Shown piece after piece: positions 42,277 to 50,236 of a stretch of DNA of 50,236 bases. The notes below the pieces were generated by a model, which did no database searches, was not told the origin of the DNA, and saw nothing but the letters and a program-made list of their open reading frames with translations. The position numbers and the translations under genes were made by a program. This DNA is from Clostridia bacterium. GTDB taxonomy: Bacteria > Bacillota_A > Clostridia > Christensenellales > UBA1750. The stretch spans positions 1-50,236 of the forward strand of contig JAFPSR010000083.1 in assembly GCA_017413675.1 (NCBI GenBank), given 5' to 3'. The stretch's first letter is position 1. Every line of letters begins with the position of its first letter.

Positions 42277-42310
42277 TATCTAATATACCATATTAGATAA
42301 TCTATAGCAA
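42277..42310 (-). promoter_or_regulatory. degV promoter overlapped by a 10-bp palindromic operator
   Basis: TATCTAATAT (42277-42286) and ATATTAGATA (42290-42299) form a perfect inverted repeat with a 3-base centre. On the minus strand TTGCTA (42310-42305) and TATATT (42287-42282), 17 bases apart, fit a promoter whose -10 and most of whose spacer lie inside the palindrome. This is the geometry of a repressor site for a dimeric TetR-, MarR- or GntR-type protein; none is encoded adjacent. Confidence 0.65.
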
Positions 42311-42372
42311 CGGTTTACATTGTTTTGACAAATTCTTAAAGCATCTTCCATTTTCCCTGCCGGCTGTCCCCG

Positions 42373-43659
42373 TCAGTATACCTCTTCCAGGATGAGGACC
42401 CGGTCCTGTCCCTTCCCCTGCACAGGCGGCACAAAGATGCTCTGCCCCCGGGCCGGGAAGATCCCGAACACCTCCGTTTCCCCGGTGCGGGGATCGAACC
42501 ATTTGGCGCGCAGTTTGTCCGACCCGGTAAAGCAGCCCAGGTTCACGGTAAACGGCAGTCCCAGCGGGGTATACACATACCCGTAATCGTCTCCCCGCCC
42601 GGAAGCCAGATGGCCGGCCCCGGCATATCTTTCCTGCGTCAGTTCCGGGGCATGCCGGAACGAGAAATAATCGTGGCTGAGACGCAGTTCCCGGATATGC
42701 CGCACCTGTTCCGCGCCAGCATGGAGAACCGCTTCCTTCCATGTGTACGGGAAGTAGTCCGTCGGCTCTCTGGTCATGCTCCAGACACAGTGGTTGCCGT
42801 AGGTATGGCCGCAGGCGCCGGCCAGGACATCCCAGTAGGCGTTCTGGCGCATATCCGCCGCGTTCCAGAAATACCCGATCTTCTCGTTGAAACAGGCGGG
42901 ATGGTCCTCATAGCGCGCCTCGGAATCCATATACGGTTTTCCGGATTCCCCGGCCATGGCCAGCAGGGCCGAATCGCTTTCATAACACTTTTCCACCCCG
43001 TGTCCCGTCTGCGCGGTGTGGAAATCGATATACCCGGCATCCTTAAGGAAATCCGTGGATTTCCTCGTCCCGGGCGGATGGAAGGTGATCAGGTGGTTCC
43101 CGTCCGCTTCCCGGATGCCCGCCGCCATGGCGTCGATCACAGCGCGGTGTGCCGCCGTTTCGAGCGGCCGGTCCCCGCCCAGCATCCAGATGATGTTTTC
43201 CCTGTCACGGTAACGGTCCGCGATCCATTTCCCGTACAGATAGGCGTTCTCCTTCGTGAAGATTTCGGGCCCTTTCCCCCAGCGCAGGTTGTACTTGTCC
43301 CCCCACGTCGGCAGCAGCGCGATAAAGATCCCGTTCCGGCCCGCTTCTTCCACGATATAGTCCACATGGTCCCAGTAGGAATAACCCGCCTGCGTATCCG
43401 GTTTTGCCGGGTCCGGGACCCCGTCGGTCAGAAGGAGCGGCAGCCGGCCGTACGCGTTCGGGACCGTAAGCCCCTCCATCTCCGCCAGCGCAACCCCCTG
43501 CACGGCGGTAAAGCCCTGCCGTGCCCGCTGGGCCATATACCAGGCTGCCTCTTCCCGGTTCAGCCGATGGAAAATCTCCCAGGCGGTATCCCCCAGGTAA
43601 AAGAACGGTTCCCCGTCCTCCCAGGCCAGGTACCTCCCCCGCACCGTCAGTCTGCGCAT
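42373..43659 (-). CDS. GH140-like glycoside hydrolase (DUF4038, apiosidase-type)
   Basis: The 428-residue protein begins with the DUF4038 hallmark RYLAWEDGEPFFYLGDTAWEIFHRLNREEA and forms a (beta/alpha)8 barrel with acids Asp163 (WMLGGDRPLE) and Glu247 (YMDSEARYEDHP) as the likely catalytic pair. A C-terminal collagen-binding-like domain follows (about 335-428). Characterised GH140 enzymes release galacturonate side chains by cutting apiose in rhamnogalacturonan II; other members are untested. No signal peptide. AAGGAGGG precedes ATG 43659. It is the last gene of a three-gene operon with 15- and 16-base gaps. Confidence 0.82.
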   Translation of the reverse strand: MRRLTVRGRYLAWEDGEPFFYLGDTAWEIFHRLNREEAAWYMAQRARQGFTAVQGVALAEMEGLTVPNAYGRLPLLLTDGVPDPAKPDTQAGYSYWDHVDYIVEEAGRNGIFIALLPTWGDKYNLRWGKGPEIFTKENAYLYGKWIADRYRDRENIIWMLGGDRPLETAAHRAVIDAMAAGIREADGNHLITFHPPGTRKSTDFLKDAGYIDFHTAQTGHGVEKCYESDSALLAMAGESGKPYMDSEARYEDHPACFNEKIGYFWNAADMRQNAYWDVLAGACGHTYGNHCVWSMTREPTDYFPYTWKEAVLHAGAEQVRHIRELRLSHDYFSFRHAPELTQERYAGAGHLASGRGDDYGYVYTPLGLPFTVNLGCFTGSDKLRAKWFDPRTGETEVFGIFPARGQSIFVPPVQGKGQDRVLILEEVY

Positions 43660-43674
43660 ACCTATCCCTCCTTT

Positions 43675-44592
43675 TCAGGATCCCTGTTTCGAATGTCCGG
43701 CATTCGCCGTATAGACCCCCATGAGGATCACCAGAGCCCCCACAGCCTGCCAGACCGTCAGCGTCTCGTGTAAGAACAGCACCCCTGCCGCTGCCGCGGC
43801 AGCCGTAGAGATCCCGACAAAGGACGCTGTCCGGTTGACCCCGATTTTCGCGACCGCCACATTGGAAAGGAAAAACGCCAGGACGGAACAGCCGAGCCCC
43901 TGGTACAGGACTGCGGCCAGGAACCCGGGATCCCGGACCGGCAGAAGGCACAGTCCGGAAAGGTTCCCTTTCCCCAAAGCTTCTGCAGCGGCCAGCGCCG
44001 TAAAGACAACAGCGCCCGCAAAGAGCATGATATAGGTGATTTCGATCCCGCTGTATCCCCGGGCCCGGTCCACGGCCACGTAATAGAGCGCGTAGGAGAC
44101 CACCGCCAGCAAAAGCAGCAGGTAACCCGGCAGGGAAAACCCGGCGGACAGGCCGGCAGCCGCCACGGTAAGCAGCACCCCGATAAGGGTCACCAGGATC
44201 CCCCCAACCTGCAGCGCCGTCGGTTTCTTTTTGAGCAGCAGCGCGGAAAACGCGAGGGAAACCGGCGGAATGCAGGACAGGAAGATCCCGCTCTCCGCAG
44301 CCGTAACCCTCCGGATCCCGAAGGTTTCCCCCACAAAATAGATCACCGGGAAAAACAGGGCAACCCAAAGCAGGGGCTTCCGATTTTTCCCGCGCAGGCA
44401 GATCCGGACAACCCCGAGCGCCCGGAGCAGGCTGAGTCCCAGCAGTGCTGTCAGGAAACGCCATCCCAGCAGGCTCAGTTCGCTGACCCCGGATACCACC
44501 TGTTTCGTGACCACGTAGTCCAGCCCGTAGAGCACCTCACAGGTCAGGGCACACAGGCACCCGGTCACCGCATTTTTCCTTCCCCGCTCCAT
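43675..44592 (-). CDS. EamA/DMT family transporter
   Basis: The 305-residue protein has ten membrane helices arranged as two five-helix EamA repeats (the first beginning GCLCALTCEVLYGLDYVVTK, the second GYLLLLLAVVSYALYYVAVD). Helix ends LHETLTVWQAVGALVILMGVY match the family's last-helix motif. Drug/metabolite transporters export amino acids, sugars or nucleotide sugars; the substrate is unknown. The ATG at 44592 follows ACAGGAAAAAG and lies after the stop of the serine hydrolase gene; a further upstream ATG inside that gene was rejected. Confidence 0.88.
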   Translation of the reverse strand: MERGRKNAVTGCLCALTCEVLYGLDYVVTKQVVSGVSELSLLGWRFLTALLGLSLLRALGVVRICLRGKNRKPLLWVALFFPVIYFVGETFGIRRVTAAESGIFLSCIPPVSLAFSALLLKKKPTALQVGGILVTLIGVLLTVAAAGLSAGFSLPGYLLLLLAVVSYALYYVAVDRARGYSGIEITYIMLFAGAVVFTALAAAEALGKGNLSGLCLLPVRDPGFLAAVLYQGLGCSVLAFFLSNVAVAKIGVNRTASFVGISTAAAAAAGVLFLHETLTVWQAVGALVILMGVYTANAGHSKQGS

Positions 44593-44608
44593 ACTTTTTC
44601 CTGTCCGT

Positions 44609-46099
44609 TTATCCTTTGGCTTTCCGGCCGTCCGCGGTCCCGACATATTCGTCCAGGAACCATTCGGCTGTCTTGGTCATTTCCAGATGCACCGTATCCC
44701 CGGCAAAGCGGAACACGGCTGCCATATTCCCGAAATAATCGTCAATGACATAGGTACGCAGAAGGAACGTATCCTCCTTTTTCCAGACCCCGGCGTTCAG
44801 GCAGCGGTACCCGCTTCCCTTCGGCGTCTGGATCCGTTTCCCGGAATAATGGGTTTCGGGGAACACCGTATCCGCATACGCGCCGCGGCGGAACGGGAAC
44901 TCCTTATCCCCGCGCTCCGTGCGGTAGACCACCTTCCCGGCATCCCCGGAGAAGGAGATCGTAAACTCCCGGATCCCCATGGGGTTGTCCGCAAGCACAT
45001 ACCGCTTGCCGTTGATCCCGTCTTCCAGCGGGGAATCCTTGGCCCCGGCCGGGACGGCGACGGTGAGGGAAGAGAGCAGGTTCTTCAGGTCCGCGTATTC
45101 CCCGTCCTCCATGGGCAGCTCTTCGTCGGACAGTTTATCCACCACGGTTTCCCACAGCGCGGTAACGATCGGCACTTCGTAGCCGTCCGCATCCCCCTGC
45201 ATATCGCTGGTGCAGCAGAACAGGAAGTCCTTGTCCGGGATGCAGACCGCCATCTGGCCGCCCATCCCCAGGAAGGCAAACGAATTCCGCCACTGCCTCC
45301 AGATCTGGTACCCGTAGCCGTGCCCGTTGACGGACGCGTCATCCTGGTAGGCGGAATTGTCGATCTGCTTCGCCGTCGCAGCCTCGGCATATTCCCGGCT
45401 CAGGTACCGTTTGCCGCCGACTTCCCCCTTCCCGAAGAAGAGAAGGGCATACCTTGCCAGGTCCCGGGTCGTGCATTCCACGCCGGACCCGCCCCACAGG
45501 TATCCGTCCGGGGACTCCACACACCAGGCATCCTCCGAAAACCCGACCTCGCGCAGGTATTTATCCTTCAGGTAGGTCATAAAATCCTTCCCGGAAAGAC
45601 GCTGGACCAGGACGTCCAGGGTATAGGTGGCCGCGGTATCATACCGGAATTCCGTCCCTGCCCGGTGGTCCGGTTCGATCTTCGGGTTGAAAAACAGGGG
45701 CAGCCACGCGGGATCATCCCCCTTGTAGCTGTTCTCCTTGTGGCACGTTGCCATCATCAAAAGGTTGCGGACCGTCATCTCCATAATATAGGGATGGGGG
45801 TTTTCCGGGATCAGTTCCGGGAAATAATCCGCGATCCTGTCGTCCAGGGAAAGCTTTCCCTCGTCAATCAGCAGCCCGACGGCCCCGGAAACAAACGACT
45901 TGGACACCGAATACATCCGGTGCAGCCAGTCCTTATGGAACGGCTTCCAGTAGCCTTCCGCAAACACCTTGCCGTGCCGCATCATCAGGAAGCTGTGGCA
46001 CATCTTCCCTGTTGCGTTCATTCTCCTGACATAATCGGAAACCCATTCCGGGCGCACCCCGACCTCCTCGGGTCTTGCAAACTGCAGGATATCCGCCAT
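44609..46099 (-). CDS. Class C beta-lactamase-like serine hydrolase
   Basis: The 496-residue protein has the serine hydrolase fold of class C beta-lactamases and DD-peptidases, with the SVSK nucleophile motif (Ser64, Lys67). The second motif is YDTA rather than YxN, and the third is HGYGYQIW (HxG). It lacks a signal peptide and carries an additional beta-domain after about residue 360. These traits fit the EstB/6-aminohexanoate-dimer hydrolase branch, that is, esterases or amidases, not antibiotic resistance. GGAGGGA precedes ATG 46099. It leads the operon with an EamA transporter and the GH140-like enzyme. Confidence 0.87.
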   Translation of the reverse strand: MADILQFARPEEVGVRPEWVSDYVRRMNATGKMCHSFLMMRHGKVFAEGYWKPFHKDWLHRMYSVSKSFVSGAVGLLIDEGKLSLDDRIADYFPELIPENPHPYIMEMTVRNLLMMATCHKENSYKGDDPAWLPLFFNPKIEPDHRAGTEFRYDTAATYTLDVLVQRLSGKDFMTYLKDKYLREVGFSEDAWCVESPDGYLWGGSGVECTTRDLARYALLFFGKGEVGGKRYLSREYAEAATAKQIDNSAYQDDASVNGHGYGYQIWRQWRNSFAFLGMGGQMAVCIPDKDFLFCCTSDMQGDADGYEVPIVTALWETVVDKLSDEELPMEDGEYADLKNLLSSLTVAVPAGAKDSPLEDGINGKRYVLADNPMGIREFTISFSGDAGKVVYRTERGDKEFPFRRGAYADTVFPETHYSGKRIQTPKGSGYRCLNAGVWKKEDTFLLRTYVIDDYFGNMAAVFRFAGDTVHLEMTKTAEWFLDEYVGTADGRKAKG

Positions 46100-46259
46100 G
46101 CGTAATTCCCTCCGATTGATATAATCCGGGGACAGCCTGCCCCCTGTCCTTTTCAGCTTAATCCAACCGGGTGCAAAGCGCAATCCAATTTCCTTTGTTC
46201 CCGAAAAGGTGTAAGATAAAGGGAGAATCGATTTGCTTTCGGAAAGGACGGACAAACCC

Positions 46260-47207
46260 ATGCGTACCGGTATCAGCAGTTACAGCCTGTGGAAGCTCAT
46301 CCGCAAAGGCGGGATCTCCACGGAAGAAGTCTTTCAGTTTATGCGCCGAATCGGCTGTGAAGCCATTGAAATCTCCGAGTTTACCGTCCCCCTGTACCCG
46401 GATCCCGACGCTTCCTATGACCCGGAAGCCTTAAAGCGGATCCTGGAATATTCCTCGAAATACGATGTCCCCATCGGGGCATACAGCTGCGCCTCGGATG
46501 CCGGCCGTGTCCGTCCCGAAGCCCTGCCCCGGGTCCTGGACTATGTCCATGAACGGATCGACCTGGCCCATCAGCTCGGCGCGCCCGTGATCCGGGTCGA
46601 CCTGGTGCAGGTGCCTGCCGGCGCGGACATGGGGGTTTCCGCCTTTGAGGAAATCCTCCCCCAGTGCGTCGCGGCCGCGCAGGATTTCGCGGACTATGCC
46701 GCGCAGTACCAGATGGACGTGACACTGGAAAACCACGGCATGATGATGAACGGCTGCGACCGGGTCCGCCGCCTGGTGGAATGCGTCAACCGTCCGAACT
46801 ACGGCGTCACGCTGGATGTCGGGAACATGCTCTGCGTAGATGACGATCCCCTGGTCTGTACCCTGGAATGGCTGCCCTATGTGAAGAACGTCCATGCCAA
46901 GGATTTCTATATCCGTAAGGATCCAGTTGCCTGCGGGGCAAAAATCCTGCATCCGGAAACGGTTTCCGGTCCGGAAGTCCTGGACGGCAGCCGCTGGATC
47001 ACCACCCGCCACAACCGGTACCTGCGCGGGGCCATCGCCGGCCAGGGGGATATCCCCATGCAGGAGCTTTTGAGCCTCCTCGTTTCCTCCGGTTTTGACG
47101 GGGATTACCTCATCGAGTTTGAAGGGATGGAAGAGCCGAAACTGGGCAGTGAACTGGGATTGATCAACCTTCGGCAGATGCTGGAAACGGCAGTACAGCC
47201 TGCCTGA
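46260..47207 (+). CDS. Sugar phosphate isomerase/epimerase (AP endonuclease 2 fold)
   Basis: The 315-residue protein is a xylose-isomerase-like TIM barrel. Metal ligands are recognisable in VTLENHG (Glu), VTLDVGNML (Asp), VKNVHAKDFY (His) and DYLIEFEGMEE (Glu). Relatives interconvert hexuloses, inosose and related compounds. No signal peptide. AAAGGACGG supports ATG 46260. It is divergent from the serine hydrolase operon and ends at a clear terminator. The substrate is unknown, although the surrounding glycan genes make a sugar likely. Confidence 0.85.
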   Translation: MRTGISSYSLWKLIRKGGISTEEVFQFMRRIGCEAIEISEFTVPLYPDPDASYDPEALKRILEYSSKYDVPIGAYSCASDAGRVRPEALPRVLDYVHERIDLAHQLGAPVIRVDLVQVPAGADMGVSAFEEILPQCVAAAQDFADYAAQYQMDVTLENHGMMMNGCDRVRRLVECVNRPNYGVTLDVGNMLCVDDDPLVCTLEWLPYVKNVHAKDFYIRKDPVACGAKILHPETVSGPEVLDGSRWITTRHNRYLRGAIAGQGDIPMQELLSLLVSSGFDGDYLIEFEGMEEPKLGSELGLINLRQMLETAVQPA

Positions 47208-47228
47208 CCTGTTTTCCATCAAAAAAAC

Positions 47229-47274
47229 AGCCTCCACGAATCCTGCGTACAGGATCTGCGGAGGCTCTCTTTAT
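47229..47274 (+). terminator. Intrinsic terminator of the isomerase gene
   Basis: AGCCTCC (47229-47235) pairs with GGAGGCT (47260-47266), with ATCCTG/CAGGAT inside, followed by CTCTTTATT. An A-run precedes it, so it may work for the convergent hydrolase fragment as well. Confidence 0.8.
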
Positions 47275-47286
47275 TGGTATTGCTGT

Positions 47287-47487
47287 TTATGCGAAACGTT
47301 CCAGCCAGGCTGCCATATGGTCGTAGAGGACTTTCTCGGTATCGCCGAACTCGCCGGGGAAGGCTTCCGCCCTGCGGTTCGGGGAAAACATATGCCCTGC
47401 GCCGCGTACGAAGGCGATGGATTTATCCTGCATTCTGGCGGCATGGTCGTAGATCATTTCGGCAGCCAGGTATTCGTAGCTGCTGGT
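47287..47487 (-). pseudogene. C-terminal fragment of an alpha/beta hydrolase
   Basis: About 65 residues from SSYEYLAAEMIYDHAARMQ to HMAAWLERFA are readable on the minus strand and end in a normal stop. The stretch SIAFVRGAGHMFSPN carries what looks like the catalytic His of an alpha/beta hydrolase. The nucleophile and the acid are missing, because sequence beyond about 47488 belongs to a mobile element on the other strand. The gene is cut either by insertion or by an assembly join. Confidence 0.6.
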
Positions 47488-47488
47488 T

Positions 47489-48208
47489 GATCTCCTGATA
47501 CAGCGCTTCAATGAACGGAAGGAAGAACGCCGCGAGACTTTCAGCAGCTACGGCTAGCAGAGAGGATCGGTCAAGGACCTTCAGCGCTTTGCCGAAATCA
47601 CCGCCTATATGCGGGAAAATAACGTTCTCAGTGTTGCTGACCTGGACAGCCGAATCGAAGAGATAAGTGCTGCGGCTCAGCCGACCAGGGATCAGATCAA
47701 GGCAGTCACTGCAAAGATCAATACGCTGCGTAAGCTTCTGGAATACGGAGACCGACGCGATAAGCTTTCTCCGGTTCATGATCAGTATCTGAAGATTCAC
47801 TGGAAAGGCCGCAAGGAGAAGTTCCAGAAGGAACACAAAGAGGAATTGGATGCCTGGAGCCAGGCTGACCGTTACCTCAGAAAGTATCTTCCGGACCAGC
47901 CGTACAATGCCGATGCCGTGAACACGGAGCTTTCTTCTCTGAACGCCCAGCTGGATGAACTGAACGCCAGACTGGAACCTTATCAGGAAGAGACAAGGAT
48001 GCTGAAGGACATCAAGTATCTGGTTAAGGATCTGATCCCGGAGCTTGAGCCGGAGCGCGAGAACCTGACACCGGAACGCAAGGAATGGAAGAACATGACG
48101 GTCAAAGAACGTTTGGCCGCCGCAAGCCGTGAAGTTGCTGCGGAGAATGCCGAAAGGCAGAAACAGCAACCTCAGAGAAAACAAAAGAACAAAGATTGGG
48201 AACGCTAA
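47489..48208 (+). pseudogene. MobA/MobL-type relaxase, C-terminal part with in-frame TAG
   Basis: One frame reads LIQRFNERKEERRETFSSYG, then TAG at 47555-47557, then QRGSVKDLQRFAEITAYMRENN and about 200 further residues. The latter part is rich in Lys/Glu coiled coil and contains WKGRKEKFQKEHKEELDAW, which is typical of the C-terminal region of MobA/MobL relaxases in Firmicutes elements. The catalytic N-terminal domain is absent. TAG may stem from CAG (Gln) by one C-to-T change. An ATG at 47609 opens a 199-residue frame, but no good ribosome binding site precedes it. Confidence 0.6.
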
Positions 48209-48250
48209 GCGTCTGCATTTGTCACCGTGATGAAAGCAGGCGCTTTTTTT
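48208..48250 (+). terminator. Intrinsic terminator after the relaxase fragment
   Basis: AGCGTCTGC pairs with GCAGGCGCT (one T-G pair) followed by seven T residues; the stem starts at the last base of the stop codon. Confidence 0.75.
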
Positions 48251-48279
48251 GTTTCTGAACGCTGAAAGGAGTGCTGAAT

Positions 48280-50151
48280 ATGAGTTACACACAGGAACAG
48301 ATCGACCGCGCCAATGCGGTCAGTTTGGAAGACTTCCTCCGCAGCCAGGGCGAGAGCCTGAAGCGCTGCGGAAAGGATATGGAGTGGAAGGCCCATGATT
48401 CCCTGAAAGTCAGAGGAAACAAGTGGCACCGCTTCTCTAATGATACCGGAGGCTATCCAATCGATTTCGTGATGGAATTCTATGGCAAGAGCTTCCCGGA
48501 GGCCGTGGAGATGCTGATTGGTGAGAAGGGCGAAGGACAGCCTGGCGCCATCCCCGCCCCCTCACCGGAGTTCCATTTACCGCTGAGAAATGTAACGAAC
48601 GCGAATGCCAGGAAGTATCTGGTCACAGAAAGAGGAATCGATGAAGGCCTTGTGGATCTCTTCATGAATACCGGAGATATCTATGAGGATGCCGATCATC
48701 ACAACGTGATCTTTGTGGGCAGAGATCTGAAGAATCTGCCTCGATATGCGCACTGTCGTGGGACCAGGGATAAGTTCCGACTGGATGTGGGCGGATCGGA
48801 TAAGGCCTACGGATTTAGTTACCAGGGAAAAGATGATAAGGTCTGTGTTTTCGAAGCGCCTATTGACCTTCTGTCCTTCATCAATCTCTTTCCGAAGAAC
48901 TGGCAGGATCACAGCTATCTCTCCCTTGGCGGCGTGGCCTATAAGGCCTTGCAGAAGTTTATGGAGGACCACAAGGATATCCGCACGATCTATCTTTGCC
49001 TGGATAATGATGAGGCCGGAGAAACGGCCTGCATCCATCTGAACAAGGAGATCCCGCCGGACAGGAATGTTTACCGCATGAAGCCTCCGGTAAAGGACTG
49101 GAACGAGCTGCTTCTTCAGAGAGAACAGTTCGACCGCAAAGACTGGTACGTGCTTCAGGATCTCAGAGAGAAGAACGACGCCGGAGAGTTCGTCCCCATG
49201 ATCCGCATGAGCGACGTGGAGCAGACCGAAGTTGCTTTCCTCTGGAAGCCCTATATTCCCTTTGGAAAGCTGACGATCCTTCACGGTGATGCCGGAAACG
49301 GTAAGACGTATCTGGCCATGCAGCTCTGCGCTGCCTGCACCAACAAGGCCGAGCTTCCCCATATGGAAGTTCATGAGCCGTTCAATGTGATCTATCAGAC
49401 TGCAGAGGATGGATTGGGCGATACCATCAAGCCTCGCCTCATTGAAGCGGGTGCAGACCTGGAAAAAGTGCTGGTCATTGACGAGGGTGACGATGATCCT
49501 CTGACACTTGCCGATGAGCGCATTGAAAAGGCGATCAGACAGAATGATGCCAGACTTCTGATTATCGATCCGATCCAGGCGTTTCTCGGACCGAACGTTG
49601 ATATGAACCGCGCTAATGAGGTCAGGCCGATTCTTAGGAAGATCGGCGACGTTGCCCAGAGAACCGGATGCGCCATCGTGCTGATCGGCCATCTGAACAA
49701 GGCAACTGGGCAGCAAAGCGGATACCGTGGCCTGGGATCCATTGACTTTACTGCCGGAGTCCGCAGCGTGCTGGTCATCGGCAAGAGCAAGGACGATCCA
49801 AATGTCAGAGTGCTGGCCCATGACAAGAGTTCGCTGGCTCCCGCCGGAACATCCCTGGCTTTCATCCTGGGAGATGAGGAAGGCTTCCGCTGGATCGGGG
49901 ACTTCGATATCTCAGCTGAAGAGCTGCTCTCCGGTTTTGAGAAGAAGAAAGAATCCAAGACTCACGAAGCCAAGGATCTGATCTGCCGGATGCTGGCCGG
50001 AGGCAAAGAGGTCTTCTCAGACGAGATCGACCGGGCGGCCTTGGAGAAAGGGATTTCTTCCAGGACGGTCCGTGATGCCAAGAAGGAGCTTGGCGAGACC
50101 CTGAAAAGCAAGATCGGAGAAGGCCGCAGGAAGGTCTTCTGGATGGAATGA
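48280..50151 (+). CDS. Toprim primase-helicase (RepA-like) of a mobile element
   Basis: The 623-residue protein has three parts. Residues 1-90 match the N-terminal domain of DUF3991/Toprim primases (NKWHRFSNDTGGYPIDFVMEF), but without zinc-binding cysteines. Residues 100-290 are a Toprim domain with FEAPIDLLSF (Glu) and LCLDNDEAGE (Asp242, Asp244). Residues 315-560 are a RecA-like AAA_25 ATPase with Walker A GDAGNGKT (near 336), Walker B LLIIDP and GLGSIDFTAGVRSVL. A small winged-helix-like tail (from AKDLICRMLAGG) ends it. Such proteins prime and unwind DNA in plasmid or element replication. AAAGGAG (48265-48271) supports ATG 48280. Confidence 0.88.
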   Translation: MSYTQEQIDRANAVSLEDFLRSQGESLKRCGKDMEWKAHDSLKVRGNKWHRFSNDTGGYPIDFVMEFYGKSFPEAVEMLIGEKGEGQPGAIPAPSPEFHLPLRNVTNANARKYLVTERGIDEGLVDLFMNTGDIYEDADHHNVIFVGRDLKNLPRYAHCRGTRDKFRLDVGGSDKAYGFSYQGKDDKVCVFEAPIDLLSFINLFPKNWQDHSYLSLGGVAYKALQKFMEDHKDIRTIYLCLDNDEAGETACIHLNKEIPPDRNVYRMKPPVKDWNELLLQREQFDRKDWYVLQDLREKNDAGEFVPMIRMSDVEQTEVAFLWKPYIPFGKLTILHGDAGNGKTYLAMQLCAACTNKAELPHMEVHEPFNVIYQTAEDGLGDTIKPRLIEAGADLEKVLVIDEGDDDPLTLADERIEKAIRQNDARLLIIDPIQAFLGPNVDMNRANEVRPILRKIGDVAQRTGCAIVLIGHLNKATGQQSGYRGLGSIDFTAGVRSVLVIGKSKDDPNVRVLAHDKSSLAPAGTSLAFILGDEEGFRWIGDFDISAEELLSGFEKKKESKTHEAKDLICRMLAGGKEVFSDEIDRAALEKGISSRTVRDAKKELGETLKSKIGEGRRKVFWME

Positions 50152-50164
50152 AACGCAGTTTGAA

Positions 50165-50224
50165 TGGCAGTCATGGCATGAGTGGCAGAGATTTCATGGT
50201 ACTCACATGGCTGCCATTCTGCCA
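50165..50224. repeat. Short-period TGGCA repeats (iteron-like)
   Basis: TGGCA occurs at 50165, 50174 and 50183, exactly nine bases apart, and its complement TGCCA at 50212 and 50220. GAATGGCAG (50162-50170) and CTGCCATTC (50211-50219) also form a 9-bp inverted pair. The array may continue beyond the window. It follows a replication gene, so an origin or oriT-type role is possible. Confidence 0.5.
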
Positions 50225-50236
50225 GTCAAAATGAAA

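Larger units (their letters stand above)
47488..50236 (+). mobile_element. Fragment of an integrative/mobilizable element or plasmid
   Basis: From about 47488 to the window end the sequence changes: all genes lie on the plus strand, codon choice shifts toward GAG, GAT, GGA and AAG, and CCGG-rich runs become rare. It encodes the C-terminus of a mobilization relaxase and a primase-helicase, followed by short-period repeats. The right border is outside the window. No integrase, direct repeats or target duplication could be found. Confidence 0.65.

Noticed and set aside
44609..46099. Antibiotic resistance by the class C beta-lactamase-like protein
   Set aside because: The second motif is YDTA, there is no signal peptide and the gene sits in a glycan-type operon; an esterase or amidase role is more likely.
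1..50236. tRNA or rRNA genes
   Set aside because: No cloverleaf-like pattern with a GGTTCGA-type arm and matching acceptor stem, and no conserved rRNA segments, were seen on either strand.

Overview
This window looks like chromosomal DNA of an anaerobic member of the Bacillota (Clostridia-like). It is visibly GC-rich. Nearly every gene has an AGGAGG-type ribosome binding site, intrinsic terminators are common, lipoproteins carry classical lipoboxes, and two riboswitches of types common in Firmicutes are readable by eye. No rRNA, tRNA or CRISPR array was seen, so placement below class level is not supported. A gut or rumen plant-glycan lifestyle is inferred from altronate/tagaturonate genes, a KduD-like dehydrogenase, GH63-like and GH140-like glycosidases and several esterases.

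Layout: (1) 0.06-1.4 kb, a GNAT acetyltransferase coupled to an APH(3')-type kinase. (2) 1.4-2.6 kb, a promoter, preQ1-I-like riboswitch and attenuator controlling queT-queF, facing a QueG-like Fe-S protein across a two-way terminator. (3) 2.7-11.7 kb, minus-strand genes: lipoprotein, KduD-like SDR, a metallo-beta-lactamase/rubredoxin fusion, an effector-binding domain protein, a YhfC-type membrane protease candidate with a zinc-ribbon XRE regulator, and two alpha/beta hydrolases. (4) 11.7-17.8 kb, a run from an L,D-transpeptidase-like gene through a nucleotidyltransferase and a GH63-like enzyme to a 978-aa oxidoreductase with two FAD domains. (5) 18.0-20.7 kb, uxaB-uxaA. (6) 20.9-25.3 kb, a 649-aa lipoprotein with a structured leader, an Eis-like acetyltransferase and a GNAT-NlpC/P60 fusion. 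(7) 25.3-29.7 kb, a coupled operon of VTC-domain protein, DUF4956 membrane protein, DUF4353 beta-helix lipoprotein, phosphodiester glycosidase and small membrane protein; this is the best candidate for a poorly described system. (8) 29.9-35.1 kb, carboxylesterase, MBL hydrolase, Gfo/Idh/MocA oxidoreductase and CE1-like esterase. (9) 35.3-38.9 kb, a lipoprotein with two ABC-2-type membrane proteins and an ATPase. (10) 39.1-40.2 kb, a CDF metal exporter behind a complete NiCo riboswitch. (11) 40.2-47.2 kb, MBL hydrolase, DegV with a 10-bp palindromic operator, GH140-like/EamA/serine hydrolase operon and a sugar isomerase.

At about 47.49 kb the character of the sequence changes. A hydrolase gene is cut after its C-terminal 65 or so codons, and a mobile-element fragment begins: the C-terminus of a MobA/MobL-type relaxase broken by an in-frame TAG, a Toprim/RecA-like primase-helicase, and 9-bp-spaced TGGCA repeats at the window end. 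This is either a real insertion or an assembly junction.

Most calls rest on motifs read by eye without database searches. Start sites were chosen from ribosome binding site position and overlap with neighbours.
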